DNA of 43,355 nt, from assembly GCA_019115125.1 (NCBI GenBank), contig DXEG01000016.1, positions 1 through 43,355 of the forward strand. The letters run 5' to 3'. Position 1 is the stretch's first letter, and each line of letters begins with the position of its first letter. The notes under the pieces are model-generated. The model made no database searches and had not been told where the DNA came from. It saw nothing but the letters and a program-made list of their open reading frames with translations. This document shows positions 15,238 to 23,280 of the stretch, in pieces. Position numbers and translations under genes: made by a program. The DNA is from Candidatus Blautia faecipullorum (lineage in GTDB: Bacteria; Bacillota; Clostridia; Lachnospirales; Lachnospiraceae).

Positions 15238-15957
15238 ATGGCATATAGTTTCAGCGGAAAAGTCCGCTACAGTGAAATAGGGGAAAACGGTCTTCTGACT
15301 CTGCCGGGGATATTGAATTATTTTCAGGACTGCAGCACCTTCCAGTCGGAGGATGTAGGTCTTGGGATGAAGTCTCTGAAGGAGAGGAACAGATTCTGGG
15401 TGCTTTCGGCCTGGCAGGTGATCATTAACAGATATCCCGCTTTGGGGGAGGAGATCAGAACATCCACCTGGGCTTACGGATTCCGGGGATTTATGGGAAT
15501 GCGTAATTTCACTATGGATACAGAGAACGGAGAGAGGCTGGCATACGCCAATACTTTCTGGACGTTTATTAACGGGGAAACAGGGCTTCCGCAGAAGCTG
15601 ACAGAGGGAGACATAAGCGGCTATCAGATGGAGAAAAAACTGGATATGGATTATGCGTCCAGAAAGATCGCTCTGCCGGAAGGCTTCTGCCCGGAGGACG
15701 CTTTTTCCGTTCAGAAGCATCATCTTGACACCAATCATCATGTGAACAACAGCCAGTATATCCAGATGGCTATGGACTATGTTCCGGAGAATTTCCGGAT
15801 CGGACAGATGAGAGCGGAGTATAAGCAGCAGGCCAGGCTTCATGATGTGATCTGTCCTCAGAAATCAGTGGAGAACGATAAAGTGACGGTTCTCCTCAAT
15901 GACGAAGGCGGCAGCTCCTATGCGGTGGTGGAGTTTACAAGGGTATTGCCGCAGTGA
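15238..15957 (+). CDS. Acyl-ACP thioesterase (FatA/FatB-like, double hot-dog)
   Basis: These enzymes hydrolyse acyl-ACP to free fatty acid and end chain elongation. The 239 residues contain two hot-dog repeats. The first has GILNYFQDCSTFQSEDVG and WVLSAWQVIINRYP. The second has the active-site segment HHLDTNHHVNNSQYIQMAMD. The length fits the bacterial acyl-ACP thioesterase family (about 240-250). It is probably co-transcribed with the fucosidase, although no functional link is obvious. Ribosome site AAGGATAAGGAAG precedes the ATG. Confidence 0.88.
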   Translation: MAYSFSGKVRYSEIGENGLLTLPGILNYFQDCSTFQSEDVGLGMKSLKERNRFWVLSAWQVIINRYPALGEEIRTSTWAYGFRGFMGMRNFTMDTENGERLAYANTFWTFINGETGLPQKLTEGDISGYQMEKKLDMDYASRKIALPEGFCPEDAFSVQKHHLDTNHHVNNSQYIQMAMDYVPENFRIGQMRAEYKQQARLHDVICPQKSVENDKVTVLLNDEGGSSYAVVEFTRVLPQ

Positions 15958-15965
15958 GGGCATCG

Positions 15966-16072
15966 CAGCGTGAGAAGGCGCGATCATCCGGGATGGGATT
16001 CGCACGCTGAACGGCGGCTGTTTTACAGCTTGCAGATTTTCGTTTTTTAGGCAAATGAATCTGCTTCTGTTT
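15966..16072 (+). terminator. Hairpins after the thioesterase gene
   Basis: CAGCGTG at 15966-15972 pairs with CACGCTG at 16003-16009, with further pairing inside. GCAGATT at 16032-16038 pairs with AATCTGC at 16058-16064, followed by TTCTGTTTT. Either could end the transcript. From 16073 to 16243 the sequence is AT-rich with no gene seen. Confidence 0.5.
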
Positions 16073-16243
16073 TCTAGAATCAAAGTGCAGATTGCCATAC
16101 AGTAATGGGAATGATTGGTAAGGATCTGGAATTGAAAAAATATTTGGTCAACAGGTCCTCTGTATATTGAGTATAATTAGTAAAAAGAAATAAAAATGGA
16201 ATAGAACGGAAATAAAGACATACAATTATAATAGAAGGTCCTA

Positions 16244-16272
16244 TTGACTTTCCTCTTTGTGCCTGCTAGAAT
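16244..16272 (+). promoter_or_regulatory. Promoter of the cptI antitoxin RNA
   Basis: TTGACT at 16244-16249 and TAGAAT at 16267-16272 are separated by exactly 17 nt. The predicted start at about 16279 lies a few bases before the first 45-nt repeat, the layout expected for a type III antitoxin RNA. Confidence 0.8.
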
Positions 16273-16279
16273 GAATGTA

Positions 16280-16381
16280 CAAAGAAAGTTTACCACTGAC
16301 CGATATGTGGTATATAAATGGTCGGGTTGAAAGTTTACCGCTGACCAATATGCGGTATATAAATGGTTGGGTCGAAAGTAT
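16280..16381 (+). ncRNA. cptI: CptI-type antitoxin RNA: two 45-nt pseudoknot repeats
   Basis: Two 45-nt repeats lie at 16284-16328 and 16329-16373, and a third begins with GAAAGT at 16374. In repeat 1, ACCAC (16292-16296) pairs with GTGGT (16307-16311), and ACCGA (16299-16303) pairs with TCGGGT (16322-16327) with one bulge. The order a-b-a'-b' makes an H-type pseudoknot. Repeat 2 has ACCGC/GCGGT and ACCAA/TTGGGT. Of five differences between the repeats, four form two compensatory pairs. Type III antitoxins are tandem-repeat RNAs that the toxin cuts into units, each unit folding and inhibiting the toxin. The 45-nt unit and pseudoknot match the known CptIN type. Confidence 0.88.
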
Positions 16382-16412
16382 AGTCCTTCGCCGCAAGGCG
16401 AGGGACTTTTTC
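16382..16412 (+). terminator. Terminator between cptI and the toxin gene
   Basis: AGTCC-TT-CGCC, loop GCAA, then GGCG-AG-GGACT and TTTT. In type III systems this terminator lets most transcripts stop after the RNA antitoxin and a minority continue into the toxin. Confidence 0.9.
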
Positions 16413-16430
16413 TATAGTGGGGATAGGTGA

Positions 16431-16901
16431 ATGAAGAAAACAGGTTTTTATATTATCAAAGATAAATTTTTTGAAGATATGTCAGATCCGTATCTTAAAG
16501 GGAATAAAGAGGGGAACAGGCCGCATTATTATTGTTTTAAGGATACAAGTACCAGGATATACTGGATGATACCATTGTCCAGCCGCATTGATAAATACAG
16601 GCGGATTATGGAGAAAAAGGAAAAAGCAGGGAGACCGTGTGATCTTATTCATATTGTCAAATTGGATGACAGTCGGGAGAGCGTATTTCTGATACAGGAT
16701 ATGTTTCCGATAACAGAAGAATACATAGAGCGGGAATACACGATTGCAGGAAATCATTTGATGTTGACCAGCGAGCATGCCGCCAGAGAGATCGAGCGAA
16801 AAGCGAGAAAAGTTATGGGAATGTTGAAGCGTGGTATAAAGTTCATTCCAACTCAGTCAGATGTTATGGCAATATTGAATAAACTGAAGGAGAGCAGATA
16901 A
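16431..16901 (+). CDS. cptN: Type III toxin, CptN/ToxN/AbiQ-like endoribonuclease
   Basis: CptN/ToxN toxins are sequence-specific endoribonucleases that cut cell mRNA and the precursor of their own RNA antitoxin. The 156-residue protein has the pattern of the group: an N-terminal GFYIIKDKFFEDMSDPYLKG, NRPHYYCFKD, IYWMIPLSSRIDKY, VFLIQDMFPITEEYI, and a C-terminal helical end with FIPTQSDVMAILNK. The gene begins 19 nt after the antitoxin terminator, with GGATAGGTG as ribosome site. The pairing with 45-nt pseudoknot repeats makes the assignment strong. Such systems maintain plasmids or abort phage infection; which applies here is unknown. An AroE-like gene follows after 43 nt with no terminator between. 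Confidence 0.88.
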   Translation: MKKTGFYIIKDKFFEDMSDPYLKGNKEGNRPHYYCFKDTSTRIYWMIPLSSRIDKYRRIMEKKEKAGRPCDLIHIVKLDDSRESVFLIQDMFPITEEYIEREYTIAGNHLMLTSEHAAREIERKARKVMGMLKRGIKFIPTQSDVMAILNKLKESR

Positions 16902-16944
16902 ATGGCTCAGACTGGATGTAAGAACAGCAGCAGGAGGAAAAAAT

Positions 16945-17802
16945 ATGGTTAAATCATATCAGAAACAGTGGGTAGGCGTATTCGGCGATCCGGTGGACGA
17001 TAATCCTACGGTGGTTATGGAGCAGGCGGCGTTTGACCATGCGGGAATTCCAATGGAGTACCTTACCATTCAGGTCAAAAAGGGCGGTCTGAAGGCCGCT
17101 ATGGAAGGTATGCGGGCAATGAATTTCACTGGTATAAATATTACAATGCCCCATAAAGGAGAGGTGCTTCAATATCTGGACGAGATTTCGGAAAACGCCA
17201 GAACCATGGGAGCGGTGAATACAGTCTACTGGAAGGATGGAAAGCTGGCGGGAGAAAACACCGACGGAAAAGGATTCCTGAAGAGCCTTCAGGACGCGGA
17301 TGTGGAGCTGAAGGGAAAACATGCCTTTATACTGGGCGCGGGGGGAGCGGCCAGGGCTATTGCTGTGGAGATGGCCGGAGCCGGAGTATCGGTGATACGG
17401 ATCGCCAACAGGAATGAGGCGAACGGACAGGCTCTTGTGAAGATCATCAATGAAAAGACGTCTGCGGAGGCGGTTTTTGTACCATGGTCAGGGTCCATCT
17501 CTGTTCCCGGGGATACGGACATTCTGGTCAACGCGACGCCCGTAGGCTTCACTGACGAAAGCAGGCCGGATATCAATTATGACAGTCTGAGAGAGGGTAT
17601 GGAGGTGTGCGACGTTATCCCCAATAAGGCGTGGACGCCCTTCCTTCAGGAGGCGAAAGAAAGGGGACTGCATACCTTTAACGGACTTCAGATGCTTATC
17701 AATCAGGGAGCGGTGGCCTACGAGCTGTGGACAGGGAAGCCGGCTCCTGTGGAGGTGATGCGCAGGGCTATGGAAGAAGAATACGGGGTAAAGCTGCCGT
17801 AA
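16945..17802 (+). CDS. Shikimate dehydrogenase-like oxidoreductase (AroE family)
   Basis: AroE proteins reduce 3-dehydroshikimate to shikimate with NADPH. The 285-residue protein has the catalytic Lys71 in NITMPHK, Asp107 in ENTDGKGF, and the nucleotide loop GAGGAARAI. The N-terminal substrate loop is unusual: FGDPVDDNPTVVMEQAAF stands where true AroE has a His-Ser-x-Ser-Pro segment whose two serines hold the shikimate carboxylate. This points to an AroE-like subfamily with a different or broader substrate. AGGAGGAAAAAAT precedes the ATG. It lies just downstream of cptN and has no obvious promoter of its own. Confidence 0.82.
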   Translation: MVKSYQKQWVGVFGDPVDDNPTVVMEQAAFDHAGIPMEYLTIQVKKGGLKAAMEGMRAMNFTGINITMPHKGEVLQYLDEISENARTMGAVNTVYWKDGKLAGENTDGKGFLKSLQDADVELKGKHAFILGAGGAARAIAVEMAGAGVSVIRIANRNEANGQALVKIINEKTSAEAVFVPWSGSISVPGDTDILVNATPVGFTDESRPDINYDSLREGMEVCDVIPNKAWTPFLQEAKERGLHTFNGLQMLINQGAVAYELWTGKPAPVEVMRRAMEEEYGVKLP

Positions 17803-17883
17803 AAATTTCCCTGTTTGCTCAGGATGTATGAAGAAAAAAACAAATTTTTTTATTTGTGTATCGTTTTTTCGACAAAAAGATGC

Positions 17884-17912
17884 TTGAGGACATATCCAGA
17901 ATCCTGTATAAT
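17884..17912 (+). promoter_or_regulatory. Promoter of the LacI-family gene
   Basis: TTGAGG at 17884-17889 and TATAAT at 17907-17912 with 17-nt spacing, 41 nt before the start codon. Confidence 0.7.
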
Positions 17913-17953
17913 TTTTTTAGGTAAAATATAATTTCTTATGAAAAGGTAGAAGC

Positions 17954-19030
17954 ATGAGCGGGATTAAAGATGTGGCGAAAAGGGCCGGAGTTTCGATATC
18001 AACGGTGTCTAATGTATTGAATAAAACAAAATATGTAAGTCCGGAACTTGTCCGAAGGGTAGAGCAGGCTGTAGAAGAGCTTTCCTACGAGGTGAACCCT
18101 ATTGCCCGCAGTATGAAAAACAAAGCAACAGGAATTATCGGGGTTATTACGGAGGATCTTTGCGGAGTTTTTTATCCTTATATTATCAGAGGACTTAACT
18201 CGGTAGCCGAAGAAAAAGGCTATCAGCTTTTGATCTGCGACGCTCAGGGAACTTATGGAAGTCAGATTAAGAGGGAGAGAGAGCTTTTCCGGCGTCTGAT
18301 ATCCAACAGAGTTGACGGGATTATTTTCGCGTCTACGGTTTCCGCCGAGAATCAGGAGGAATACTTCCGTGAGCTGACCAGGGAAGCCAACCGTTACAAA
18401 AGAACGCCGCTGATCAGTATAGAGAGAGATTTTACCAGCGTGGGGATTGATTCTGTGTATTTTGATTCCTTTGGAAACGCAAAAAAAGCGGTGCAGCATC
18501 TGATCGACTGCGGATGCAGAAAGATCTGCCACATTACGGGTCCGCGGGATCTGCAGATTGCCATAGACCGCTCTAAAGGCTACAAAAGCTGCATGGAAGA
18601 GAATTGCCTTCCCTATGATGAGAGTATGATCGCTATAGGGGATTACAGCCATCAGAGCGGATACACGGCTATGAAGAAGCTTCTTCTTCAGGTGCCGGAT
18701 ATGGACGGCGTTTTCTGCGGCAATGATCAGATGGCTGTGGGAGCGTTGAAGGCATTGAAGGAAGCCGGGAAAAAAATCCCGGAAGACATTAAGATTATGG
18801 CTTACGACGATGTGTTCCTTTCCAGCGTGGTGGAGCCGTCTTTATCAACGATCCATATCCGCAAGCGTCATACCGGCATCAAGGCGGCGGAGGTTCTTTT
18901 CCATCGTCTTGAAAATCCTCAGGATGAAAATGACGCGCCTATAGGAATTAAAATGGATACAAGTCTGGTGATCCGGCAGTCCACGATCGGAAAGGGCGAA
19001 ACGGAGGACTGGAGTCTAGTAGACTGGTAA
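17954..19030 (+). CDS. LacI-family transcriptional regulator
   Basis: A LacI helix-turn-helix opens the protein (SGIKDVAKRAGVSISTVSNV), followed by the hinge helix and a periplasmic-binding-protein-like effector domain with FCGNDQMAVGALKALKEAG and AYDDVFLSSVVEPSLSTI. The 358-residue length is slightly longer than usual, with a polar tail. It is transcribed alone from its own promoter and converges on the YesMN-type kinase gene. Its effector is probably a sugar. It could control the neighbouring sugar-acid genes or the AAAACGTTTT sites at 30686-30945, but nothing in the sequence proves either. Confidence 0.9.
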   Translation: MSGIKDVAKRAGVSISTVSNVLNKTKYVSPELVRRVEQAVEELSYEVNPIARSMKNKATGIIGVITEDLCGVFYPYIIRGLNSVAEEKGYQLLICDAQGTYGSQIKRERELFRRLISNRVDGIIFASTVSAENQEEYFRELTREANRYKRTPLISIERDFTSVGIDSVYFDSFGNAKKAVQHLIDCGCRKICHITGPRDLQIAIDRSKGYKSCMEENCLPYDESMIAIGDYSHQSGYTAMKKLLLQVPDMDGVFCGNDQMAVGALKALKEAGKKIPEDIKIMAYDDVFLSSVVEPSLSTIHIRKRHTGIKAAEVLFHRLENPQDENDAPIGIKMDTSLVIRQSTIGKGETEDWSLVDW

Positions 19031-19058
19031 CAGAGGGGCGAAAGGCCCCTCTTAATTT
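19031..19058. terminator. Terminator between convergent lacI-type and kinase genes
   Basis: GAGGGGC and GCCCCTC form a 7-bp stem around GAAAG, followed by TTAATTTTT. It overlaps the last codons of the kinase on the other strand. Confidence 0.75.
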
Positions 19059-20794
19059 TTGCTTTCCCTTTCTAGCAGGGGGAGATGGAAGAGTACTGTG
19101 GTTCCCTTTCCGGGAAGAGAGAGCACTTTTATATCCGCGGCGCTGCCGTAAAACAGCTTCAGGCGTTCCTTTACATTGCTGAGACCAATAGAATGAGACA
19201 GATTTTTTTGTTCTGTCCGGCAGCGGAAGATGTTCGCCAGATGGTTTTCCGGAATCCCGATCCCATTGTCTTTCAGAGAACAGATCAGAATGTTTTCTTT
19301 TTGTTTGATTGTAATCCAGATATGAGGAGCAGTCAGACTGTCTTTAAACCCGTGAAGTATGGAGTTTTCAATAATAGGCTGAAAAAGCATTTTCAAAATA
19401 CGGCACTCATATACAGATTCCTTTGCATATATATCCAGAGTGATTTTTTCAGGTACATGAAGCTGCATAACCTGAAGATATTCCTGCAGATATTCTAATT
19501 CTTCCCGGACAGTGAAGTGATCGTCCCCTGTTTTCAGGGTTTTTTCCAGAAGTCTTCCGAAGGCTGAAATAGTGTTCGCGACAGCCGTATCCTGATTCAG
19601 AAGAGCCATCCATTTAATATTGTTCAGGGTGTTGAACATTAAGTGAGGATTGATCTGAGACTGAAGGATCATATACCGGAAGCGTTCTTTTTCGTTTTCC
19701 TGCTCCAGAAGCTTCTGCTGCTGCGTCTGTGTGCGCTCAAAGAGTACGGCCAGCTTCCGGGCCATATGGTTAAAGCTGTTTCCAAGATCCGCAAGCTCAT
19801 CAGAGGAACTGCTGTAAAAACGGCAGGAAAAATCCCCCTTTTCCACCTTTATCATCAGATTTTTCAGAGTCCGTATCGGCTTCAGAAAAGAGTGGAGAAT
19901 TACAAGGACCGCAATGATCAGGCATAGGGCTACCAGAATATCAATTCCTATAAACAGACTGCTGTAGGACACCTCCCGGTAAAGAACAGCTTTAGGAATC
20001 ATGGAAATAAAATTCCACCCATTATAAAGAGAATAGGAAAGTACATAATTATCCGTATGTTCCGCCGCATAGGTGTCATAGGTCTGGCCTATAAGAGTCT
20101 TGTCCTTTGCGGAGATGATGATTCCGTCAGTATCGCACAGAAGATGAACGCTGTCCTGATAAAGGGTGGAGGACTGCAGAATACGGAAAAGCTTTTCTTC
20201 ATCTACAATGAGGATGGCTTTTCCAAGATATTGTTTTTTGTAATTGCGGATGTTTTTTCCGATACAGAGCACCTTTTTGCCGGAATCGCCGCCCAGCTCT
20301 TCCATGGACGCCGAAAAATAAGTATAATTAAGATCCTTTTTTTCAATTTCTTCCAGATACTGCGCGGTTCTGGGTTCCTCCCACATGGAGGAGCCGGCGA
20401 TGTAATATGTACTGTAGGCAGTGTTTTCTTTGTCCAGGATTAAAAAGTCTACGGAGCAATAAAAAACAAACCGCTGATACTGAGATGTGAGATTGTTTAT
20501 TGAAATCGTGGCTTTCAACTGGTCGTTCAGAGAGCTTTTGTCCTTTTCCAGAGCTTTATACAGGGCGGAATCCGTGGAAAGGAGGTTTAAAGTAACGCCC
20601 ATTTCTCTCATAAGTGTCTTTAGAGTATTGTCTACGTTTACAACCGCGTTCTGGAAAGCAAAATCTGTGTTTTTCAGAAGATGGTTTTCAAGCTGAAGCT
20701 GAAGTCCCATATTGACAGCCATAACAGGAATAATAACAAAAAGAAGAATACACAGGGTAATTTTGCTTTGAAGACTGTGAAAGTATTTTCTCAT
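19052..20794 (-). CDS. Sensor histidine kinase, YesM/LytS-like
   Basis: The 580-residue membrane kinase has an N-terminal segment at about 12-32, an extracellular Cache-like domain, a second segment at about 285-308, and a HAMP linker (LKPIRTLKNLMIKVEKGDFS). The His_kinase domain has the H-box LQSQINPHLMFNTLNNIKW (phospho-His at about 385). The ATPase domain has QPIIENSILHGF, DNGIGIP and SIGLSNVKERLK. YesM-type kinases sense extracellular carbohydrate or a loaded binding protein. Its start overlaps the response regulator stop by 4 nt, so the two are one unit. It sits beside the binding-protein operon at 21794, the probable target. Confidence 0.92.
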   Translation of the reverse strand: MRKYFHSLQSKITLCILLFVIIPVMAVNMGLQLQLENHLLKNTDFAFQNAVVNVDNTLKTLMREMGVTLNLLSTDSALYKALEKDKSSLNDQLKATISINNLTSQYQRFVFYCSVDFLILDKENTAYSTYYIAGSSMWEEPRTAQYLEEIEKKDLNYTYFSASMEELGGDSGKKVLCIGKNIRNYKKQYLGKAILIVDEEKLFRILQSSTLYQDSVHLLCDTDGIIISAKDKTLIGQTYDTYAAEHTDNYVLSYSLYNGWNFISMIPKAVLYREVSYSSLFIGIDILVALCLIIAVLVILHSFLKPIRTLKNLMIKVEKGDFSCRFYSSSSDELADLGNSFNHMARKLAVLFERTQTQQQKLLEQENEKERFRYMILQSQINPHLMFNTLNNIKWMALLNQDTAVANTISAFGRLLEKTLKTGDDHFTVREELEYLQEYLQVMQLHVPEKITLDIYAKESVYECRILKMLFQPIIENSILHGFKDSLTAPHIWITIKQKENILICSLKDNGIGIPENHLANIFRCRTEQKNLSHSIGLSNVKERLKLFYGSAADIKVLSLPGKGTTVLFHLPLLERESKN

Positions 20795-21549
20795 AGCGCG
20801 CCTCCCTGTCTGTAGTGATTCGGAGACATTCCGGTGGACTTTTTAAACACCTTGCAGAAGTATCCGGTATCGCTGAAGCCTGTCATTTCCGCTATTTCCG
20901 CAATGGTATATCTTGTTTCGGCGTGCAGCAGCTCCTTGGCTTTGGCAATGCGCAATTCTGTCAGACAGTCGCTGAAAGAACGGCCTGTTTCTTTTTGGAA
21001 CAGATAGCTCAGATGATTTTTGCTCATATGGATGAGCGACGCAATATCCGAAAGAGTCAGATTATCTTTGTAATGGGTCTCCATATATCTGAGCGCGTCC
21101 GCAATATCGGAACGCATTTTCTTTTGCTCTGAAAGCTTATGTAGACTGCCAGCAGAAGATTCCTGATGATCCTTTATAATTTTCAGTGAGACGTCGCGGA
21201 TAATACCGGAAATCTCTTCAGGTGTAGCGGAAAGCTTGAGAATGTAGTCGCGTACTCCTTTTTTGAAGGCGTCCCGTACATAGTTGTAATCCTCGTGGCA
21301 GCTTAAGATAATAATATTCGTCTGTATATTTAATTCTTCCAGTTTTTCAATAAGCTCCATTCCATTCATTTCCGGCATGATCATATCAAGAAGAACAATA
21401 TCAGGAGTGTTTTCCCTGATAAGATTCAGGGCTTCCCGTCCGTTGGAAGCTTCGCCGACCAGCTTCAGATGCAGAGCTTCCCAGTCTATACAGTTTATAA
21501 GTCCGGTACGGACAATAAATTCATCATCTACAACTAAGACTTTCAGCAT
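20791..21549 (-). CDS. AraC-type response regulator, YesN-like
   Basis: A receiver domain occupies about residues 1-120, with acidic pocket Asp8-Asp9, phospho-acceptor Asp55 in IVLLDMIMPEMNG, and a conserved Lys in the FKKGVRDYILK region. The C-terminal AraC domain (about 150-248) has two helix-turn-helix units, including HMSKNHLSYLFQKETGRSF and GFSDTGYFCKVFKKSTGMSP. The 252-residue length is short for YesN because the linker is short. It is the first gene of the kinase operon and divergent from the binding-protein gene. The 244-nt gap contains two direct repeats that may be its binding sites. Confidence 0.93.
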   Translation of the reverse strand: MLKVLVVDDEFIVRTGLINCIDWEALHLKLVGEASNGREALNLIRENTPDIVLLDMIMPEMNGMELIEKLEELNIQTNIIILSCHEDYNYVRDAFKKGVRDYILKLSATPEEISGIIRDVSLKIIKDHQESSAGSLHKLSEQKKMRSDIADALRYMETHYKDNLTLSDIASLIHMSKNHLSYLFQKETGRSFSDCLTELRIAKAKELLHAETRYTIAEIAEMTGFSDTGYFCKVFKKSTGMSPNHYRQGGAL

Positions 21550-21647
21550 AAGTTTACTCCTTTTTGATATAGAAAAAGCTTTTTCGAATCACATTTATTA
21601 TACATTATTTTTAGAATGTTAAACAATAAATATAAAAAGAACGTAAT

Positions 21648-21711
21648 ATTTTACAATTTTTTCGTGATTATTTCCAAATATTAGTGAAACCCCATATTAT
21701 TTTACAATTTT
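21648..21711. promoter_or_regulatory. Paired direct repeats, candidate response-regulator sites
   Basis: ATTTTACAATTTT occurs at 21648-21660 and 21699-21711, 51 nt apart on the same strand. They lie between the divergent regulator and binding-protein genes. A weak promoter (TTGTAG, 17 nt, AAGAAT) lies downstream at about 21728-21755, which fits an activator-dependent promoter. Confidence 0.45.
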
Positions 21712-21793
21712 AGCATAGATATATTCATTGTAGGAAAATAGAAAATATGTAAGAATAATTTTACCAAATAACAAGAGAAAAGGAGGAAAAAGA

Positions 21794-23044
21794 ATGAAAA
21801 AAGGATTGAAAAAATTATTGAGCGTGACCTTGAGCGCATGTATGGCGCTTCCTGTTCTGGCAGCCGTACCGGCAGCGGCGGAGCCGGAAAAAACAATTCG
21901 GGTCTGGTACTGGGAGGACAACGACGGTTCCTATGAAGAAGCGTATTCTACATGGAGCGAACAGTATCCGGATGTGAATCTGGAGCTGGAAGCAATTCCC
22001 TGGAACAGCTATCATGATACCCTGATCGCGGCGGCCGCGTCGGGGGATCTTCCGGATGTGTATAAAATCCAGCCAACCTGGATTCCGGAGCTGATCAGCC
22101 TTGGGGCTGTGGAGGGGCTGGATGAGTATATAGATACCTGGGAGGATAAGGATACTATTCCGGAAAGCATGTGGGAATCAGCGAAAGCCGGACAGGAAGA
22201 AACCTACGCGTGGCCGCACAGTCTGGTTGTTCTTTATCTGTACTGCAGAAAATCCTATTTTGAGGAAGCAGGACTGGAATATCCCGAGACTATGGAGGAA
22301 TTTTATGAGGCCTGTGAACAGCTCACGAAGGATACAGACGGGGACGGAGCTACAGACGTATATGGCTTCAGTATGAGAGGAGCCCGGGGCGGACACTTCA
22401 TGTGGGCCGGACTGACGTTAAATGAGGGCGTGGATTTCTTTGACAGTGAAGGAAACGTTAGTCTGAATACACCGGAAATGGTGGAGGCGAATCAGAAATA
22501 TCTGGATATCTATCTGAATGGATGGGCTCCAAAAACGGCGCCTACAGACGGATATACTGAAATTGTTCAGAATTTTGAAAGCGGAGTGACAGCAATGCTG
22601 ATCCACCATCTCAATTCTGCAAAAGAGATCACGGAGGTTCTGGGAGATGATGTGGATGTTGTCGCGCTTCCTGAGGGAGCTTCAGGCAGATACCTGCCAA
22701 GCGAGCCCTGTCATTGGGCCGTTTCTGCCAACAGTGAGAATAAGGACGAGGCTGTTGACTTTTTGAAGTATTCTACGGAGCCGGAAGCACATAAGGCGTT
22801 ATGTAAGAGCGCTGGTCTTGTTCCGTTCGTATCCTCTGTAACAGAAGATCCGGAATTCACGGACGACAAATTCTGCGCGGCTTCTATGGAGTATCTGGAT
22901 GATGTAAAGACCTTCCCGGTGGTGAATACATTCGGAGACTGGTCGGAAACTGTATGGCCGCAGACAATGCAGCGGGCGATGATGGGTGAAATCGACAGTG
23001 CGGAGATGATGGAGATTCTGGCTGACAACCTCGCCGGAGATTAA
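21794..23044 (+). CDS. Extracellular solute-binding protein (family 1), sugar ABC importer
   Basis: This protein captures a carbohydrate outside the cell for the permeases encoded downstream. The 416 residues begin with a signal sequence (KKGLKKLLSVTLSACMALP). Cleavage could occur after AVPAAA by signal peptidase I. LSAC at 13-16 could be a lipobox, but it follows a very short hydrophobic core. Family features include RVWYWEDND, AASGDLPDVYKIQ and a conserved HWAVSANSENKDEAVDFLKY. AGGAGGAAAAAG precedes the ATG. It is separated from the permeases by a 63-nt tandem terminator array. The UxaA and DapA-family genes downstream suggest a uronate or sugar-acid ligand. Confidence 0.9.
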   Translation: MKKGLKKLLSVTLSACMALPVLAAVPAAAEPEKTIRVWYWEDNDGSYEEAYSTWSEQYPDVNLELEAIPWNSYHDTLIAAAASGDLPDVYKIQPTWIPELISLGAVEGLDEYIDTWEDKDTIPESMWESAKAGQEETYAWPHSLVVLYLYCRKSYFEEAGLEYPETMEEFYEACEQLTKDTDGDGATDVYGFSMRGARGGHFMWAGLTLNEGVDFFDSEGNVSLNTPEMVEANQKYLDIYLNGWAPKTAPTDGYTEIVQNFESGVTAMLIHHLNSAKEITEVLGDDVDVVALPEGASGRYLPSEPCHWAVSANSENKDEAVDFLKYSTEPEAHKALCKSAGLVPFVSSVTEDPEFTDDKFCAASMEYLDDVKTFPVVNTFGDWSETVWPQTMQRAMMGEIDSAEMMEILADNLAGD

Positions 23045-23045
23045 A

Positions 23046-23280
23046 GAAAAATCCCGTCCGTAGAGACGGGATTTTTCGATACTGATTGTCCGAAGGGCAA
23101 GCAGGTTCCCGAGGAACCGTCCGTAGAGACGGGATTTTTCGATACTGATTGCCCGAAGGGCAAGCAGGTTCCCGAGAAACCGTCCGTAGAGACGGGATTT
23201 TTCGATACTGATTGTCCGAAGGGCAAGCAGGTTCCTGAGGAACCGTCCGTAGAGACGGGATTTTTCGATACTAATTGCCC
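23046..23280 (+). repeat. Four tandem 63-nt repeats, each with a terminator hairpin
   Basis: The core CCGTCCGTAGAGACGGGA followed by TTTTTCGATACT starts at 23054, 23117, 23180 and 23243, an exact 63-nt period; the fourth unit is cut short. Each unit can form CCGTC/GACGG followed by TTTTT (the first extends to AATCCCGTC/GACGGGATT). Most units also form TTGCCC/GGGCAA and GGTTCC/GGAACC stem-loops. The array lies wholly between the binding-protein stop and the ribosome site of the first permease. Confidence 0.9.

Noticed and set aside
16284-16412. Tandem riboswitch controlling 16431
   Set aside because: The 45-nt repeats plus terminator look riboswitch-like, but the downstream protein is a CptN/ToxN-type toxin and the pseudoknot pairing fits a type III antitoxin.
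23046-23280. CRISPR array
   Set aside because: The repeats are contiguous with no variable spacers, units contain terminators, and there are no cas genes.
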